Assembly (NCBI RefSeq): GCF_014640315.1
Contig: NZ_BMGS01000002.1
Location: 469,313-533,312, forward strand
Reading direction: 5' to 3'
Source: Hymenobacter glacieicola
GTDB taxonomy: Bacteria; Bacteroidota; Bacteroidia; Cytophagales; Hymenobacteraceae
Length of the DNA: 64,000 bases
Position 1 is the first letter of the stretch. The number at the start of each line of letters is the position of its first letter. Shown here piece after piece: positions 37,011-46,457 of the stretch. A program made the position numbers and the translations under genes. A model generated the notes under the pieces. It saw nothing but the letters and a program-made list of their open reading frames with translations. It did not search any database and had not been told where the DNA came from.

Positions 37011-37163
37011 CTAATCCATCTGGCTAATGGCAGCGTCTATGTCCTCTTCTGTGTCTATATCCGGACCGATGTTCAGCAGTAGAGTAAACAGCATAAGTAG
37101 CACTAAGAAGCTGATCAGTAGTAGGCGCAACAGAAAATGTAATCGTTTGAATTGTGTTAACAT
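37011..37163 (-). CDS. Possible 50-residue single-pass membrane protein
   Basis: A short frame in the gap between rarA and sppA encodes 50 residues with a basic start (MLTQFKRLHF), a hydrophobic stretch of about 22 residues (LLRLLLISFLVLLMLFTLLL) and an acidic tail (DIDTEEDIDAAISQMD). The positive-inside, acidic-outside layout is that of a real small membrane protein, and the tail is unlikely by chance. No clear ribosome binding site, as is common in this phylum. It is on the strand of rarA, 39 bp after its stop. Function unknown. Confidence 0.5.
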   Translation of the reverse strand: MLTQFKRLHFLLRLLLISFLVLLMLFTLLLNIGPDIDTEEDIDAAISQMD

Positions 37164-37202
37164 AGTCTACTAAAGTGACTTTGTTCTTTGTTGGTTGTGC
37201 TT

Positions 37203-38540
37203 TTAATACCCATACTTTTCGCCCCACAAGTGCCGTAGGCGCTCCTGGGCTTTGGCCTCGGCGGGGTTTTGGCCGGGATGGTAGAACACGCGGCCGCTGA
37301 GCTGCTCGGGCAGGAATTCCTGGTAGGCGAAATTGCCTTCGTAGTCGTGGGAATACAGGTATTTGCTGCCGTAGCCCAGCTCTTCCATCAGTTTGGTGGG
37401 GGCGTTGCGCAGGGCAATGGGCACGGGCTGCACGCCTTGTTGGCGCACCAGCGCCCGGGCCTCCCGGATGGCTTTGTAGCTGGCGTTGCTCTTGGGCGAG
37501 GTGGCCAGGTACACCACCGTCTGGCCCAGAATAATGTCTGACTCCGGCATGCCGATAACCGTCACGGCTTGAAAGCAGCTCTGGGCCAGCATAAGGGCGT
37601 TGGGGTTGGCCAGGCCCACGTCTTCGCTGGCCAGAATGAGCAGGCGGCGGGCAATGAATTTCACGTCCTCGCCACCTTCCAGCATCACGGCCAGGTAGTA
37701 AAGCGCCGCGTTGGGGTCGGAGCCGCGGATGCTTTTGATAAAAGCCGAAATAACGTCGTAGTGCATTTCACCGCCTTTGTCGTAGCGCGCCAGGTGCTGC
37801 TGGGCCAGCTGCTGCACGGCCTGGTCGGTGATGACGATTTCGCCGGTTTTCGGGTCGGGGCGGCTGGCCTCTACCACAATTTCGAGCAGGTTCAGCAGCT
37901 TGCGGGCGTCGCCGCCGGAAATGGTGAGCAGGGCGTTGTAGTCCTGCACGCGCACCTTTTTCTGCTTTAGAAGTTCGTCTTCGGCCAGGGCTTTATCTAC
38001 CAGGCTGGTCAGCACGTCTTTGCCCAGGGCCTCCAGCACGTACACCTGGGCCCGACTCAGCACGGCCGGGATAACCTCAAACGACGGATTCTCGGTAGTG
38101 GCCCCAATAAGCGTGACTACGCCCTGCTCCACGGCCCCCAGTAGGGCATCCTGCTGCGACTTGCTGAAGCGGTGAATCTCGTCAATAAACAGCACCGTGC
38201 CGCGCTGCTTGCGGGCCCGCTCAATTACGTCACGCACATCTTTCACGCCGGCGTTAATGGCCGAAAGGGCCGCAAAGGGTAGCCCCAGCTCCTGGGCCAG
38301 CAAGTGGGCCAGGGTGGTTTTGCCTACCCCGGGTGGGCCCCACAAAATCAGGGAAGGCAGGCGGCCCGCGTTGAGGTAGCGGCGCAGCACGCCCTCGGGG
38401 CCGATGAGGTGCTGCTGGCCGGCGTAGTCGTGCAGGGTGCGCGGGCGCATGCGCTCCGCGAGCGGCGCGCCGGGACGGGGCACGTAGGCGGCCGAAGGCT
38501 CAGGAGCGGGGTCAGAGTCGAAAAGGGAGCCAGTGGCCAT
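37203..38540 (-). CDS. rarA: RarA/MgsA-type AAA+ ATPase
   Basis: Replication-associated recombination protein A, a clamp-loader-like ATPase acting at stalled forks and on single-strand-binding-protein-coated DNA. It has 445 residues from [10 protein letters not shown]; 32 further in-frame codons upstream are proline/arginine-rich and probably not translated. Motifs: [20 protein letters not shown], Walker [10 protein letters not shown], Walker [19 protein letters not shown], sensor 1 [12 protein letters not shown], and the tetramerisation domain with [20 protein letters not shown]. It is divergent from the EamA transporter. Confidence 0.95.
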   Translation of the reverse strand: MATGSLFDSDPAPEPSAAYVPRPGAPLAERMRPRTLHDYAGQQHLIGPEGVLRRYLNAGRLPSLILWGPPGVGKTTLAHLLAQELGLPFAALSAINAGVKDVRDVIERARKQRGTVLFIDEIHRFSKSQQDALLGAVEQGVVTLIGATTENPSFEVIPAVLSRAQVYVLEALGKDVLTSLVDKALAEDELLKQKKVRVQDYNALLTISGGDARKLLNLLEIVVEASRPDPKTGEIVITDQAVQQLAQQHLARYDKGGEMHYDVISAFIKSIRGSDPNAALYYLAVMLEGGEDVKFIARRLLILASEDVGLANPNALMLAQSCFQAVTVIGMPESDIILGQTVVYLATSPKSNASYKAIREARALVRQQGVQPVPIALRNAPTKLMEELGYGSKYLYSHDYEGNFAYQEFLPEQLSGRVFYHPGQNPAEAKAQERLRHLWGEKYGY

Positions 38541-38633
38541 AGGAAAGGAAGCGCAGGTGAAGGGAGCCCGGGGCGGGGAGCGGCCGGTAAACCAGCCGCG
38601 CGCCGGCGGCCGGCGGGGGCGTGGTGCCAGCAA

Positions 38634-38641
38634 CAAAGGTA
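38634..38641 (-). promoter_or_regulatory. Candidate -7 box for rarA
   Basis: On the minus strand TACCTTTG matches TAnnTTTG, about 94 bp upstream of the rarA start and in the divergent gap with the transporter gene. Confidence 0.35.
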
Positions 38642-38702
38642 ACTACGACATTCAGCGGTTTTGTGCTGCGGGGGCGTGGCAGGCTGCTACCTTCGTGGCT
38701 GC

Positions 38703-39635
38703 ATGAAGAACTCGTTGAAAGTACACGCGGCCCTGCTGGTGGTGGCTCTGATTTACGCGGCCAACTACAGTATTTCCAAGGATGTGATGCCGCGCTACAT
38801 GGGGCCGTTTGCCCTGGTATTGCTGCGCGTGGTGGGCGCCACGGTTTTCTTCGGAGTGCTCAGCCGGCTGGTTGCCCCGCACGACCGGATTCAGGGCCGG
38901 CCGGATCAGTTGCGGGCCGTAGCCTGCGGGGTGTTGGGCATTGGGCTAAACCAGTTGCTGTTTTTTTCGGGCCTGAACCTGACTTCGCCCATTAATGCTT
39001 CCCTGATTCAAACCATTGCTCCCGTAGTAACCGTGCTGGCCTCGGCGGTGCTGCTGGGCGAAAAGCTCACGCTCCCCCGGCTGCTGGGCATAGGGCTGGC
39101 GGCCTCGGGTGCGGCCAGCATCATCCTGAGTCGGGGGCCGGTAGCGGCGGGCGGGCAAGACGGGCTGCTGGGCAACGTATATATTCTGCTTAATGCCACC
39201 GCCTTCGGGATTTACCTAGTACTGGTAATGCCACTGATGCGCAAGTATCACCCGTTTACGGTGCTGGCGCGCATCTTTCTGGTGGGCGCCGTGCTGGCCG
39301 TGCCCGCCGGCTGGCAGCAAATTCAGCAGCCCGACTACGCCAGCTTCCCGGCCAGTATTTGGGCCGCTATTGCCTATATGGTCATCTGCCTGACTATTCT
39401 GGCCTACCTGCTCAACAACTGGGCTCTGAAATATGCCTCGCCCTCGTTATTAGGAGCTTACATCTATTTGCAGCCCGCCCTGGCGGTGCTCATTGCCGTG
39501 GCCCTGGGCAAAGACGCGCTTACCTGGTCCAAAGCCCTGCAGGCCCTGCTAATCTTCGCGGGCGTGTTTCTAGTAAGCCGCAAGCCCCGGCAGCCAGCGC
39601 CGGCAGCCGTGCCCCTGGAGCCCGTGCAGGACTAA
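38703..39635 (+). CDS. DMT-superfamily transporter, two EamA domains
   Basis: An inner-membrane transporter of 310 residues with ten predicted helices in two EamA repeats. The first repeat contains NYSISKDVMPRYMGPFALVLLR and ends around SIILSRGP; the second begins at GNVYILLNATAFGIYLVL and ends with the typical LLIFAGVFLVSRKP. The start at MKNSLKVHAALLVVAL was preferred because 14 upstream codons are Cys/Gly-rich. The family exports amino acids, metabolites or drugs; no substrate can be named. Single gene, followed by a dispersed repeat. Confidence 0.9.
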   Translation: MKNSLKVHAALLVVALIYAANYSISKDVMPRYMGPFALVLLRVVGATVFFGVLSRLVAPHDRIQGRPDQLRAVACGVLGIGLNQLLFFSGLNLTSPINASLIQTIAPVVTVLASAVLLGEKLTLPRLLGIGLAASGAASIILSRGPVAAGGQDGLLGNVYILLNATAFGIYLVLVMPLMRKYHPFTVLARIFLVGAVLAVPAGWQQIQQPDYASFPASIWAAIAYMVICLTILAYLLNNWALKYASPSLLGAYIYLQPALAVLIAVALGKDALTWSKALQALLIFAGVFLVSRKPRQPAPAAVPLEPVQD

Positions 39636-40145
39636 AGAGTGGCAGCGCTGAGTTGAGTTACTGAGCGTAGCCGGCGCTTTCCGGCTTCACCAATGGGCTT
39701 GGTGGCAAGCAGCTTCTCCTTAAACTAAACTGTCCTTCCGACGCGAGAGAAATCAGGGTTAACCAGTTGAATGGCTAATCCCGATTCCTCCCTCCGGTCG
39801 GAAGGACAAGGTACCCACGAAGGTGTATGGACACTACCCTTAAGGCCCGTCAGGCAGAAACGGCGGCGAAGCATCTGGCTTGGCTAAGGGCGCCGGCGTA
39901 AGCAGTCGTCAGCCAGGTAAGCGGCCTTGGCGCTGCATCAGGCGCGAAATGCTCGGCAGAGCAGTCTGGTTTAAGCGAAAGGCACTTACTGTTCACGCGG
40001 CCTAGCAAATGGTAGCTGAACGGGCGGGCCGGGCAGTACCGGCGGGCGGTTGTTCTCGTATTAGATTTTTCCGGCTGCCGGGTGCAGCCCTCAGCCTGCG
40101 TTTTGGGCTGTTGTACTTCTCTCCTCGCTCCGCTGCGCTTTGTGT
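39636..40145. other. Intergenic region with repeat copy E
   Basis: Beyond the palindromic repeat at 39731-39808 no gene was found. A minus-strand frame at 39850-40164 is rich in Arg, Ala and Cys, without recognisable features, and reads like non-coding GC-rich DNA. Confidence 0.5.
39731..39808. repeat. Dispersed palindromic repeat, copy E
   Basis: Outer arms TGTCCTTCCGAC and GTCGGAAGGACA are perfect; the inner parts degenerate around GAAATC / GATTCC. It is the most diverged full copy, lying about 95 bp after the transporter stop. Confidence 0.7.
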
Positions 40146-41810
40146 ATGACCCAGCTTTCCCCACCTGTTGCCACTGCTCCGGAACCGCAGCCGACCCTGC
40201 TCACGCCCTTCGCCTACTCCTTGTTCCGGGCTATCTGGATTGCCTCGGTGGTTTCTAACATCGGCACCTGGATGCAGAACGTGGCGGGCGTGTGGCTGGT
40301 CACGACGCTTACTTCCTCGGCCCTGCTGGTGGCCCTGATGCAGACTGCCACCAGCCTGCCGGCCTTTCTGCTGAGCATGCCCGCCGGGGCCATTGCCGAT
40401 TTAATTGACCGGCGCCGCCTGCTGCTGTTTACCCAGGGGTTTATGGCGGTAGTGGCGCTGCTGCTGACCGGACTTACGTTGCTGGGCGAGGTTTCGGCCT
40501 TTAGCGTGCTGGGCTTTACGTTTCTGCTGGGCATTGGCGCGGCCATCAACGCGCCCGTGTGGCAAACCGTGACCATTGAGCTGGTGCCCCGGCGGGTGCT
40601 GGGCTTTGCCATTACCCTGAACGGCGTCAGCAACAACATTGCCCGGGCCATCGGGCCGGCCATTGGCGGGGCCATCATCACGTATTACTCACCGGGCTGG
40701 GTATTTCTGGTTAATGCCGTGTCGTTTCTGGGTACGTTTGCCGTCGTGTATGCCTGGAAGCGGGAAGCGGAGGTAGCCAGCGGCCCGGCCGAAAACTTCA
40801 CGGGGGCCCTGCGCGCGGGCATGCGCTACGTGCAGTACTCGCCGGCTATTTACGCGGTGCTGTTTCGCACGTTTGCCTTTGCCTTCGGGGCCAGCGCCAT
40901 GTGGGGCCTGCTTTCCGTGGTTACTGCCCGCCGCCTGCACCTCAGTTCCGATACCTACGGCGTGCTGCTTTCCTGGCTGGGGGCTGGGGCCATTACCGGG
41001 GCCTTTCTGATGGGCCGGGCCGGCAACCGCCTGAATTTCAACCAGCGCGTCTTGCTCGGCAGCGCCGTGTTCGTGGGCACCAACGTGGCCCTGGCCCTGG
41101 TGCCGTCGGTGTACTGGCTGTACCCGGTTATGTTTGTTTCGGGAGTTGCCTGGCTGATGGCCATGACCAGCTTCAGCACCACCGTGCAGCTGCACGTGCC
41201 AAAGTGGGTGCAGGCCCGGGTGGTGAGCATGTACATGCTGGTGTTTCAGGCCGGGTTGGCCCTGGGCAGCGTGGCGTGGGGCGAGCTGGCCGACCGCACC
41301 ACGCTGGAAACGGCCCTGCTGGCCACGGCCGCCTGGATGCTGCTGAGCTTGCTGCTGGCCATTCCGTTTCCGATGCGCTCCGCCGAAGGCCTCAACCTGG
41401 ACCCGGCCGAGCACTGGCCCGCCCCCACCGTAGCCGGCGACATCGACCCCGATGACGGGCCGGTGGTAGTTATGGTAGAATACGACGTGGCCCTGGCCGA
41501 TCAGCCCGCATTTCGGGTGGCCGCCGCCCAGCTTACTCGCTTGCGCCTGCGCGACGGCTCGTTGCGGGCCGGAGTATTCACGGACCTGGCCCAGCCCACC
41601 CGCATTACCGAGTTTTTCTACGTGGCTACCTGGGGCGAGCATCAGCGCCAGCACCACCGCTTCACCAAGGAAGATTTGGCGGTGGAAGCCGATGTCCGGC
41701 AGTTTCACGTGGGGCCGGCGCCGCCCCGCGTCACGCACTTTCTGGCCTTCCCCCGCTCCGTTAACGTGGAAATGGCTACCCCCTACGAAACAATGGAAAG
41801 TCCGCAGTAG
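40146..41810 (+). CDS. MFS exporter with C-terminal ferredoxin-like (ABM-like) domain
   Basis: A 554-residue protein. Residues about 20-415 form a 12-helix major-facilitator transporter of the EntS/MFS_3 type (NIGTWMQNVAGVWLVTTLT, MPAGAIADLIDRRRLLLFTQ, NNIARAIGPAIGGAII). The last 120 residues (VVVMVEYDVALADQPAFRVA through FFYVATWGEHQRQHHRFTKE) form a soluble alpha/beta domain whose pattern recalls antibiotic-biosynthesis-monooxygenase dimeric barrels. I recall C-terminal extensions of this kind in some MFS_3 proteins. It probably exports a small molecule such as a siderophore or drug; the role of the extra domain is unknown. An upstream TTG two codons earlier is possible. Confidence 0.88.
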   Translation: MTQLSPPVATAPEPQPTLLTPFAYSLFRAIWIASVVSNIGTWMQNVAGVWLVTTLTSSALLVALMQTATSLPAFLLSMPAGAIADLIDRRRLLLFTQGFMAVVALLLTGLTLLGEVSAFSVLGFTFLLGIGAAINAPVWQTVTIELVPRRVLGFAITLNGVSNNIARAIGPAIGGAIITYYSPGWVFLVNAVSFLGTFAVVYAWKREAEVASGPAENFTGALRAGMRYVQYSPAIYAVLFRTFAFAFGASAMWGLLSVVTARRLHLSSDTYGVLLSWLGAGAITGAFLMGRAGNRLNFNQRVLLGSAVFVGTNVALALVPSVYWLYPVMFVSGVAWLMAMTSFSTTVQLHVPKWVQARVVSMYMLVFQAGLALGSVAWGELADRTTLETALLATAAWMLLSLLLAIPFPMRSAEGLNLDPAEHWPAPTVAGDIDPDDGPVVVMVEYDVALADQPAFRVAAAQLTRLRLRDGSLRAGVFTDLAQPTRITEFFYVATWGEHQRQHHRFTKEDLAVEADVRQFHVGPAPPRVTHFLAFPRSVNVEMATPYETMESPQ

Positions 41811-41884
41811 CTGCCGGCCCTGGGCGGGTGGTTTTTCCGGCGCCGGTAATCTGTTACCTTACCATCCTACCTTTCCTTGCCGTC

Positions 41885-43531
41885 ATGAAGCTCCTCATCC
41901 TGTTATCCTTGCTAGCGGCCGGCGCGGCGCCGGCTGCCCGGGCCCAGACTCCCACCTCTACGCGCATGGCCGCCGCTCCTACCCAGGTTCAGACCGCAAA
42001 TGGTATGCTTGAAGGCCAGACTACGACCACCGGTATTCGCGCCTTTAAGGGCGTTCCGTTTGCGGCCCCGCCCGTAGGCGAGCGGCGCTGGAAAGCCCCG
42101 CAACCCGTTGCCAACTGGACGAATGTGCGCCCGGCCAAGGAATTCGGGCCGCGGGCCATGCAGCTACCCTTGTTTGGCGACATGAACTTTCGCTCCAACG
42201 GCGTCAGCGAGGATTGCCTCTACCTCAACGTCTGGACGCCCGCCAAGTCGGGCCAGGAAAAGCTGCCGGTGCTGGTGTATTTCTACGGCGGCGGCTTTGT
42301 GGCCGGCGACGGCTCGGAGCCGCGCTACGATGGGGAGAGCATGGCCCGGCGGGGCATTGTGGCCGTTACGGTTAACTACCGGCTCGGCGTATTCGGGTTT
42401 CTGGCCCACCCCGAGCTCACCCAGGAGTCCCCGGACCACGCCTCCGGCAACTACGGCTTTCTGGACCAGAGTGCCGCGCTGCGCTGGGTGCAGCAAAACA
42501 TTGCCGCCTTCGGGGGCGACCCGCGGCAGGTGACGATTGCCGGCGAGTCGGCGGGGTCCATGTCGGTTAGCGCCCAAATGATTTCACCCCTGTCCAAAAC
42601 CCTGTTTGCCCGCGCCATTGGCGAAAGTGGCTCGATGCTGAACACGGGTTTCGGCCCAATTCCGCTGTCCCAGGGCGAACAGGCGGGGGTAGCCTTTGCC
42701 AGCAGTTTGGGGGCTTCCTCCCTGGCGGCTCTGCGGGCCCTACCCGCCCAGCAATTGCTGGAAGCTACGGGCAAGCCCGGTACGCCCCGTTTTGCCCCTA
42801 CCCTGGATGGCTATTTCTTCCCGAAGCTGCCCGTAGCTACGTTTGCCGCCGGCGAGCAGGCCCGCGTGCCCCTGCTGGTGGGCTGGAACTCCCAGGAAAT
42901 GTCGCATCAGTTTTTGCTGGGAAATGAAAAACCCACCGTGGCCAGCTACACCCAGGCAGTGCAGAAGCTGTACGGCGAGCGGGCCGCGGAAATCCTGAAG
43001 CTCTACCCCGCCGCCAACGATGCCCAGGCCGAGCAGTCGGCCACGGCCCTGGCCGGTGACCGGTTTATTGCCTACAGCACCTGGAAATGGGCCGATATGC
43101 ACGCCCAAACCAGCGGCCAGCCCGTGTACCGCTACCTCTACGCCCGGCCCCGGCCCGCCATGACGCCCGAAATGGGCAACGCCACGGCCGGCCTGGCGGG
43201 CGGAGTAGTCAAGCAAGCGCCCTCGGCCCCCAAAGCGCCGCCCGCTACCGGCGCCGTGCACTCGGCCGAAATTGAGTACGCCCTGGGTAACCTGGGTACC
43301 AACAAAGTATACGCCTGGACTCCCGAGGACTACAAGGTGTCGCAGACCATGCAGAGCTACTTTGCCAACTTCATTAAAACCGGCAACCCTAACGGCAAAG
43401 GCCTCCCTACGTGGCCAGCCCTGGGCAAAGGTTCGGGCGCGCAAGTGCTGCGCTTGGATGTGCAGACCAAAGCCGAGCCGGACCAGACCCGTCCCCGCTA
43501 CCTCTTGCTGGACCAGCAAGTGGGCAAGTAA
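41885..43531 (+). CDS. Exported type-B carboxylesterase
   Basis: A 548-residue alpha/beta-hydrolase of the carboxylesterase type B/PnbA family. It starts with a signal peptide (MKLLILLSLLAAGAAPAARAQ), so it is periplasmic or secreted. Motifs: GIRAFKGVPFAAPPVGERRW and EDCLYLNVW near the start, oxyanion-hole YFYGGGF, VNYRLGVFGFLAHPE, and nucleophile Ser222 in TIAGESAGSMS; a catalytic His in the C-terminal part is expected near AVHSAEIEYALGN. It probably cleaves small esters or acyl decorations. The gene is 74 bp after the MFS exporter and is closed by a terminator-like stem. The 328-bp gap to dinB holds no other gene. Confidence 0.92.
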   Translation: MKLLILLSLLAAGAAPAARAQTPTSTRMAAAPTQVQTANGMLEGQTTTTGIRAFKGVPFAAPPVGERRWKAPQPVANWTNVRPAKEFGPRAMQLPLFGDMNFRSNGVSEDCLYLNVWTPAKSGQEKLPVLVYFYGGGFVAGDGSEPRYDGESMARRGIVAVTVNYRLGVFGFLAHPELTQESPDHASGNYGFLDQSAALRWVQQNIAAFGGDPRQVTIAGESAGSMSVSAQMISPLSKTLFARAIGESGSMLNTGFGPIPLSQGEQAGVAFASSLGASSLAALRALPAQQLLEATGKPGTPRFAPTLDGYFFPKLPVATFAAGEQARVPLLVGWNSQEMSHQFLLGNEKPTVASYTQAVQKLYGERAAEILKLYPAANDAQAEQSATALAGDRFIAYSTWKWADMHAQTSGQPVYRYLYARPRPAMTPEMGNATAGLAGGVVKQAPSAPKAPPATGAVHSAEIEYALGNLGTNKVYAWTPEDYKVSQTMQSYFANFIKTGNPNGKGLPTWPALGKGSGAQVLRLDVQTKAEPDQTRPRYLLLDQQVGK

Positions 43532-43601
43532 AAATCCTGCCCGAGGGGTAGCGCAAGTATTCTTTCGTTCCGCTAATTGACCACACGTTTCACTGGTACC
43601 G

Positions 43602-43633
43602 GAAGGGAGCTTGGCTTAGGCCAAGCTCCCTTC
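43602..43633 (+). terminator. Hairpin after the esterase gene
   Basis: A perfect 14-bp stem (GAAGGGAGCTTGGC / GCCAAGCTCCCTTC) with a TTAG loop, 70 bp after the esterase stop. The T run is short, so it is a probable terminator. Confidence 0.65.
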
Positions 43634-43859
43634 TGCTTGTATCAACTGTCGGCTAACTGGAGGTGCTTGTGCAAGCAACGCGCAGCTGGGCACTTCCGGG
43701 CTTTTTCTGGGCTACAATGCTGCCTACTTCCAAGGTCGGGGCCTTCCCGCATCATTCGGCTTCGCCTATATTCTTCCTCGTCTCGTCGGCAACTCGGACC
43801 TTTGTTGGGCAGATACCTTCGGGGGAATTCAACTCTGTCATCAAGCCCAATACCAGCCC

Positions 43860-44939
43860 GTGGACACCTCGGAAGCCCGCAAGATTATTCACCTTGACAT
43901 GGATGCTTTCTATGCCTCCGTGGAGCAGCGCGATAATCCGGTATTGCGGGGCAAGCCCGTGGCCGTGGGGGGCTCCCGGCAACGCGGCGTAGTAGCGGCG
44001 GCTTCCTACGAAGCCCGGCAGTTTGGGGTGCGCTCGGCCATGCCCTCCAGCACGGCCTTGCGCAAATGCCCGGAGCTGGTATTCGTGAAGCCCCGTTTTG
44101 AGGTCTATAAGGACGTTTCGCGCCAGATCCGGGCCATCTTCTCGGAGTACACGCCTTTAGTTGAGCCTCTTTCCTTGGATGAGGCCTACCTTGATGTCAC
44201 CGAAAATCTTAAAGGCATTGCCCTGGCCACTCAGGTAGCCCGCGAAATCCGGGCGGCTATTCTGGAAAAAACCCAGCTCACGGCCTCGGCGGGTATTTCC
44301 TACAATAAGTTTCTGGCTAAGCTGGCTTCCGATTACCGCAAACCCAACGGGCAGTTCGTTATCCGGCCTAACCAAGGGCTGGCGTTTGTGGCGGGCCTGG
44401 CGGTGGGGCAGTTTCACGGTATTGGCCCCGCTACGGCGGCACGCCTCAACAACCTGGGCATCTTCACGGGCCTGGACCTGCGGCAGCAGACGGAAACATT
44501 TCTGCGTCAGCACTTCGGCAAGGCGGGTTCGCACTACTACCGCATTGCCCGCGCCCAGGATTTCCGCCCCGTTGTGCCCGACCGGCTGCGCAAGTCCATT
44601 GGCTCAGAAACCACTTTTGAGCACGATTTGCTTACCCCGGAGGAGTTGACCAGTGGCCTGCAACCTTGCCTGGAGTCGGTGTGGCAGCATTGCCAGCGTA
44701 CCGGCCTGCGGGGCCGCACCGTGACACTCAAAGTTAAATACGCCGATTTTCAACAGATTACCCGCAGCCGCACCTTGTTTGGGGTAGTGCCTGGCCCCGA
44801 TGCCCTGGCCCAGATCAGCCACGAGCTACTGACGGGCATTCAACCCATTTCAAGAGGCATCCGGTTGCTGGGCGTAACACTGTCAAACCTGGAAGCCCCG
44901 GAGGAAGCCGTGGGTAGGCAGCTGGCCCTGCTGCTGTAA
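43860..44939 (+). CDS. dinB: DNA polymerase IV (Y family)
   Basis: Error-prone translesion polymerase of 359 residues. A GTG start is used; the next ATG lies inside the first catalytic motif. Metal ligands are Asp13 and Asp107 with Glu108, in HLDMDAFYASVEQRD and SLDEAYLDV. The steric-gate position is Tyr18 (Phe in E. coli). The little-finger domain begins near SIGSETTFEHDLL. The C-terminus (LEAPEEAVGRQLALLL) lacks the QxxLF-like clamp-binding motif of many family members, although the end is hydrophobic. No SOS box was identified. Confidence 0.95.
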   Translation: MDTSEARKIIHLDMDAFYASVEQRDNPVLRGKPVAVGGSRQRGVVAAASYEARQFGVRSAMPSSTALRKCPELVFVKPRFEVYKDVSRQIRAIFSEYTPLVEPLSLDEAYLDVTENLKGIALATQVAREIRAAILEKTQLTASAGISYNKFLAKLASDYRKPNGQFVIRPNQGLAFVAGLAVGQFHGIGPATAARLNNLGIFTGLDLRQQTETFLRQHFGKAGSHYYRIARAQDFRPVVPDRLRKSIGSETTFEHDLLTPEELTSGLQPCLESVWQHCQRTGLRGRTVTLKVKYADFQQITRSRTLFGVVPGPDALAQISHELLTGIQPISRGIRLLGVTLSNLEAPEEAVGRQLALLL

Positions 44940-44943
44940 ACGC

Positions 44944-44978
44944 AAACCGCCCCGACTTGTGCAGCCGGGGCGGTTTTC
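44944..44978 (+). terminator. Terminator after dinB
   Basis: An 11-bp perfect stem (AAACCGCCCCG / CGGGGCGGTTT) with a TTTTC flank, just after the dinB stop. It also faces the stop of the converging Thr-rich gene. Confidence 0.8.
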
Positions 44979-44997
44979 TAGCAGAAAATACGTGACC

Positions 44998-45327
44998 TTA
45001 CTGGGGGTCAGCTTTTACTTTCGACTTTCTTTTCTTGTCCTTCATCTTCACGTCCGCCGGCTTGGTAGTCGTAGGCGCGTAGGTGCCGGAGGTGCTCGAC
45101 TGCGTTTCTACCGTGGTAGTAGTGGTAGCGGGCGTCGTCGTAGTCGACTGGTTAATTGTGCTGCCGGAGGTAGTACCCTGCATCGTACCCTGCGTAGGCT
45201 GGGTCTGGATGGTTGTGTTCTGGGTCGGCTGCGTGGTGGTGGTAGTGGTGGTGCTGGAGTTGGTCTGGGCGTTAGCCGCAGAAACACCGGTTACCAGTAC
45301 AGCAGCGAGGGCAAGGAGCTTTTTCAT
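44998..45327 (-). CDS. Exported Thr-rich low-complexity protein
   Basis: A 109-residue protein: signal peptide (MKKLLALAAVLVTGVSAANA), a long Thr/Gln/Ser tract (TTTTTTTQPTQ, TTTTPATTTTT) and a Lys-rich basic tail (KMKDKKRKSKVKADPQ). Such proteins are frequent in this group and may be surface-associated or disordered spacers; no function is known. It converges with dinB. Confidence 0.7.
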   Translation of the reverse strand: MKKLLALAAVLVTGVSAANAQTNSSTTTTTTTQPTQNTTIQTQPTQGTMQGTTSGSTINQSTTTTPATTTTTVETQSSTSGTYAPTTTKPADVKMKDKKRKSKVKADPQ

Positions 45328-45437
45328 AGCAGGTGAGAGTTAAGGTGAAGCAAAGTCGACCGTATGGTAGACTCCTGAGTAGCCTTTAACGCAGCTCAGC
45401 CGCTAGGGTTGATTCAAGACGGAAATAGCCGCCTCTG

Positions 45438-45465
45438 CCCTACCCTACCCTACCCTACCCTACCC
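45438..45465. repeat. CCCTA pentanucleotide tandem repeat
   Basis: Five perfect CCCTA units plus CCC, 16 bp downstream of the argF' stop codon. A non-triplet microsatellite in intergenic DNA can vary by slippage. The CTACCC word is common in this genome's third-position usage, so it may be only a local expansion. Confidence 0.9.
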
Positions 45466-45481
45466 AGGCTGCTCGGCCCTC

Positions 45482-46426
45482 CTACTTCAGCAGTTCGTGC
45501 AGCACGGTTTGCATGGAAAACACCCGGTTGCCGGCCTCCTGAATCACCAGGGAGTTCGGCGAATCCAGAATAGCATCCGAAACTTCCACGTTGCGGCGCA
45601 CGGGTAGGCAGTGCAGGAACTTGGCGTCGTTGGTGCCGGCCATATGTTCAGGCGTGAGCATCCAGGCTGGGTCGTTGCTGAGGACCTGGCCGTAGTCGTG
45701 GTAGCTGCTCCAGTTTTTGGCCTGCACGTAGTCGGCGCCTTCCAGGGCTTTCTTCTGGTCGTACTCGATGCGGGCACCCTTCGTGAATTTGGGGTCTAGC
45801 TCGTAGCCCTCGGGGTGAGTGATGACAAAATCTACCCAATCCACTTCCGCGAACCAGTCGCAGAACGAGTTGGGCACGCACTGGGGCAGGGCGCGTACGT
45901 GCGGGGCCCAGGTCAGCACCACTTTCACGCGCTCCTTTTTCTTTGTCTCCGCTACCGTAATCAGGTCGGCAAACGACTGCAGCGGGTGCAGCGTGGCACT
46001 TTCCAGGCTAATAACCGGCACGGTGGCATACGTCAGAATCTTGTTGAAGACTTCCTCGCTGTAGTCGGCCTCCTGGTCCTTGAGCGTGGGGAAGGTGCGT
46101 ACGCCCAGCACGTCGCAGTACTGGCTCATCACGGCAATGGCCTCCTTAATGTGCTCCTGGGTACCGCCGTTCATCACTGCGCCATCGGCCATTTCCAGGG
46201 TCCAGGAATCGGCGCCGGCGTTGAGCACCCAGGCTTGCGCACCCAGGTTGTAGGCCGCCTTTACTGAGCTAAGCCGGGTCCTGAGGCTGGGATTGAAGAA
46301 GATCAGCCCCACGGTTTTGTTCTTGCCGATGTGCTGGTACCCGTACGGATTCGTCTTGATTTCCAGGGCTTGCTTGAGCAGGGCTTTATAGTCGCCCGCA
46401 TCGGCGAAGGAGGTGAAGTTTTTCAT
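45482..46426 (-). CDS. argF': N-acyl-L-ornithine carbamoyltransferase
   Basis: Transfers the carbamoyl group to N-acetyl- or N-succinyl-ornithine, the special arginine step of Bacteroidota and Xanthomonas. The 314-residue protein has the carbamoyl-phosphate site FFNPSLRTRLS (where standard OTC has STRTR), the family-specific AWVLNAGADSW and EMADGAVMNGGTQEHIKEAI loop, and FLHCLPVRRNVEVSDAILD near the end. The difference between acetyl- and succinyl-ornithine use rests on one loop residue, which I cannot assign safely. It is the last gene of the minus-strand arginine arm; a half repeat lies upstream and a CCCTA tract downstream. Confidence 0.92.
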   Translation of the reverse strand: MKNFTSFADAGDYKALLKQALEIKTNPYGYQHIGKNKTVGLIFFNPSLRTRLSSVKAAYNLGAQAWVLNAGADSWTLEMADGAVMNGGTQEHIKEAIAVMSQYCDVLGVRTFPTLKDQEADYSEEVFNKILTYATVPVISLESATLHPLQSFADLITVAETKKKERVKVVLTWAPHVRALPQCVPNSFCDWFAEVDWVDFVITHPEGYELDPKFTKGARIEYDQKKALEGADYVQAKNWSSYHDYGQVLSNDPAWMLTPEHMAGTNDAKFLHCLPVRRNVEVSDAILDSPNSLVIQEAGNRVFSMQTVLHELLK

Positions 46427-46457
46427 TTGTTGGGAGAGTGGCCTAGGCCTAAAAGAA

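Noticed and set aside
39850-40164. 104-codon minus-strand frame before the MFS gene
   Set aside because: It overlaps the MFS start, has no conserved pattern and reads like GC-rich intergenic DNA.
45438-45465. CCCTA repeat as a telomere-like or CRISPR-like array
   Set aside because: It is only five short units without spacers and the motif is common in this genome; a simple microsatellite is enough.
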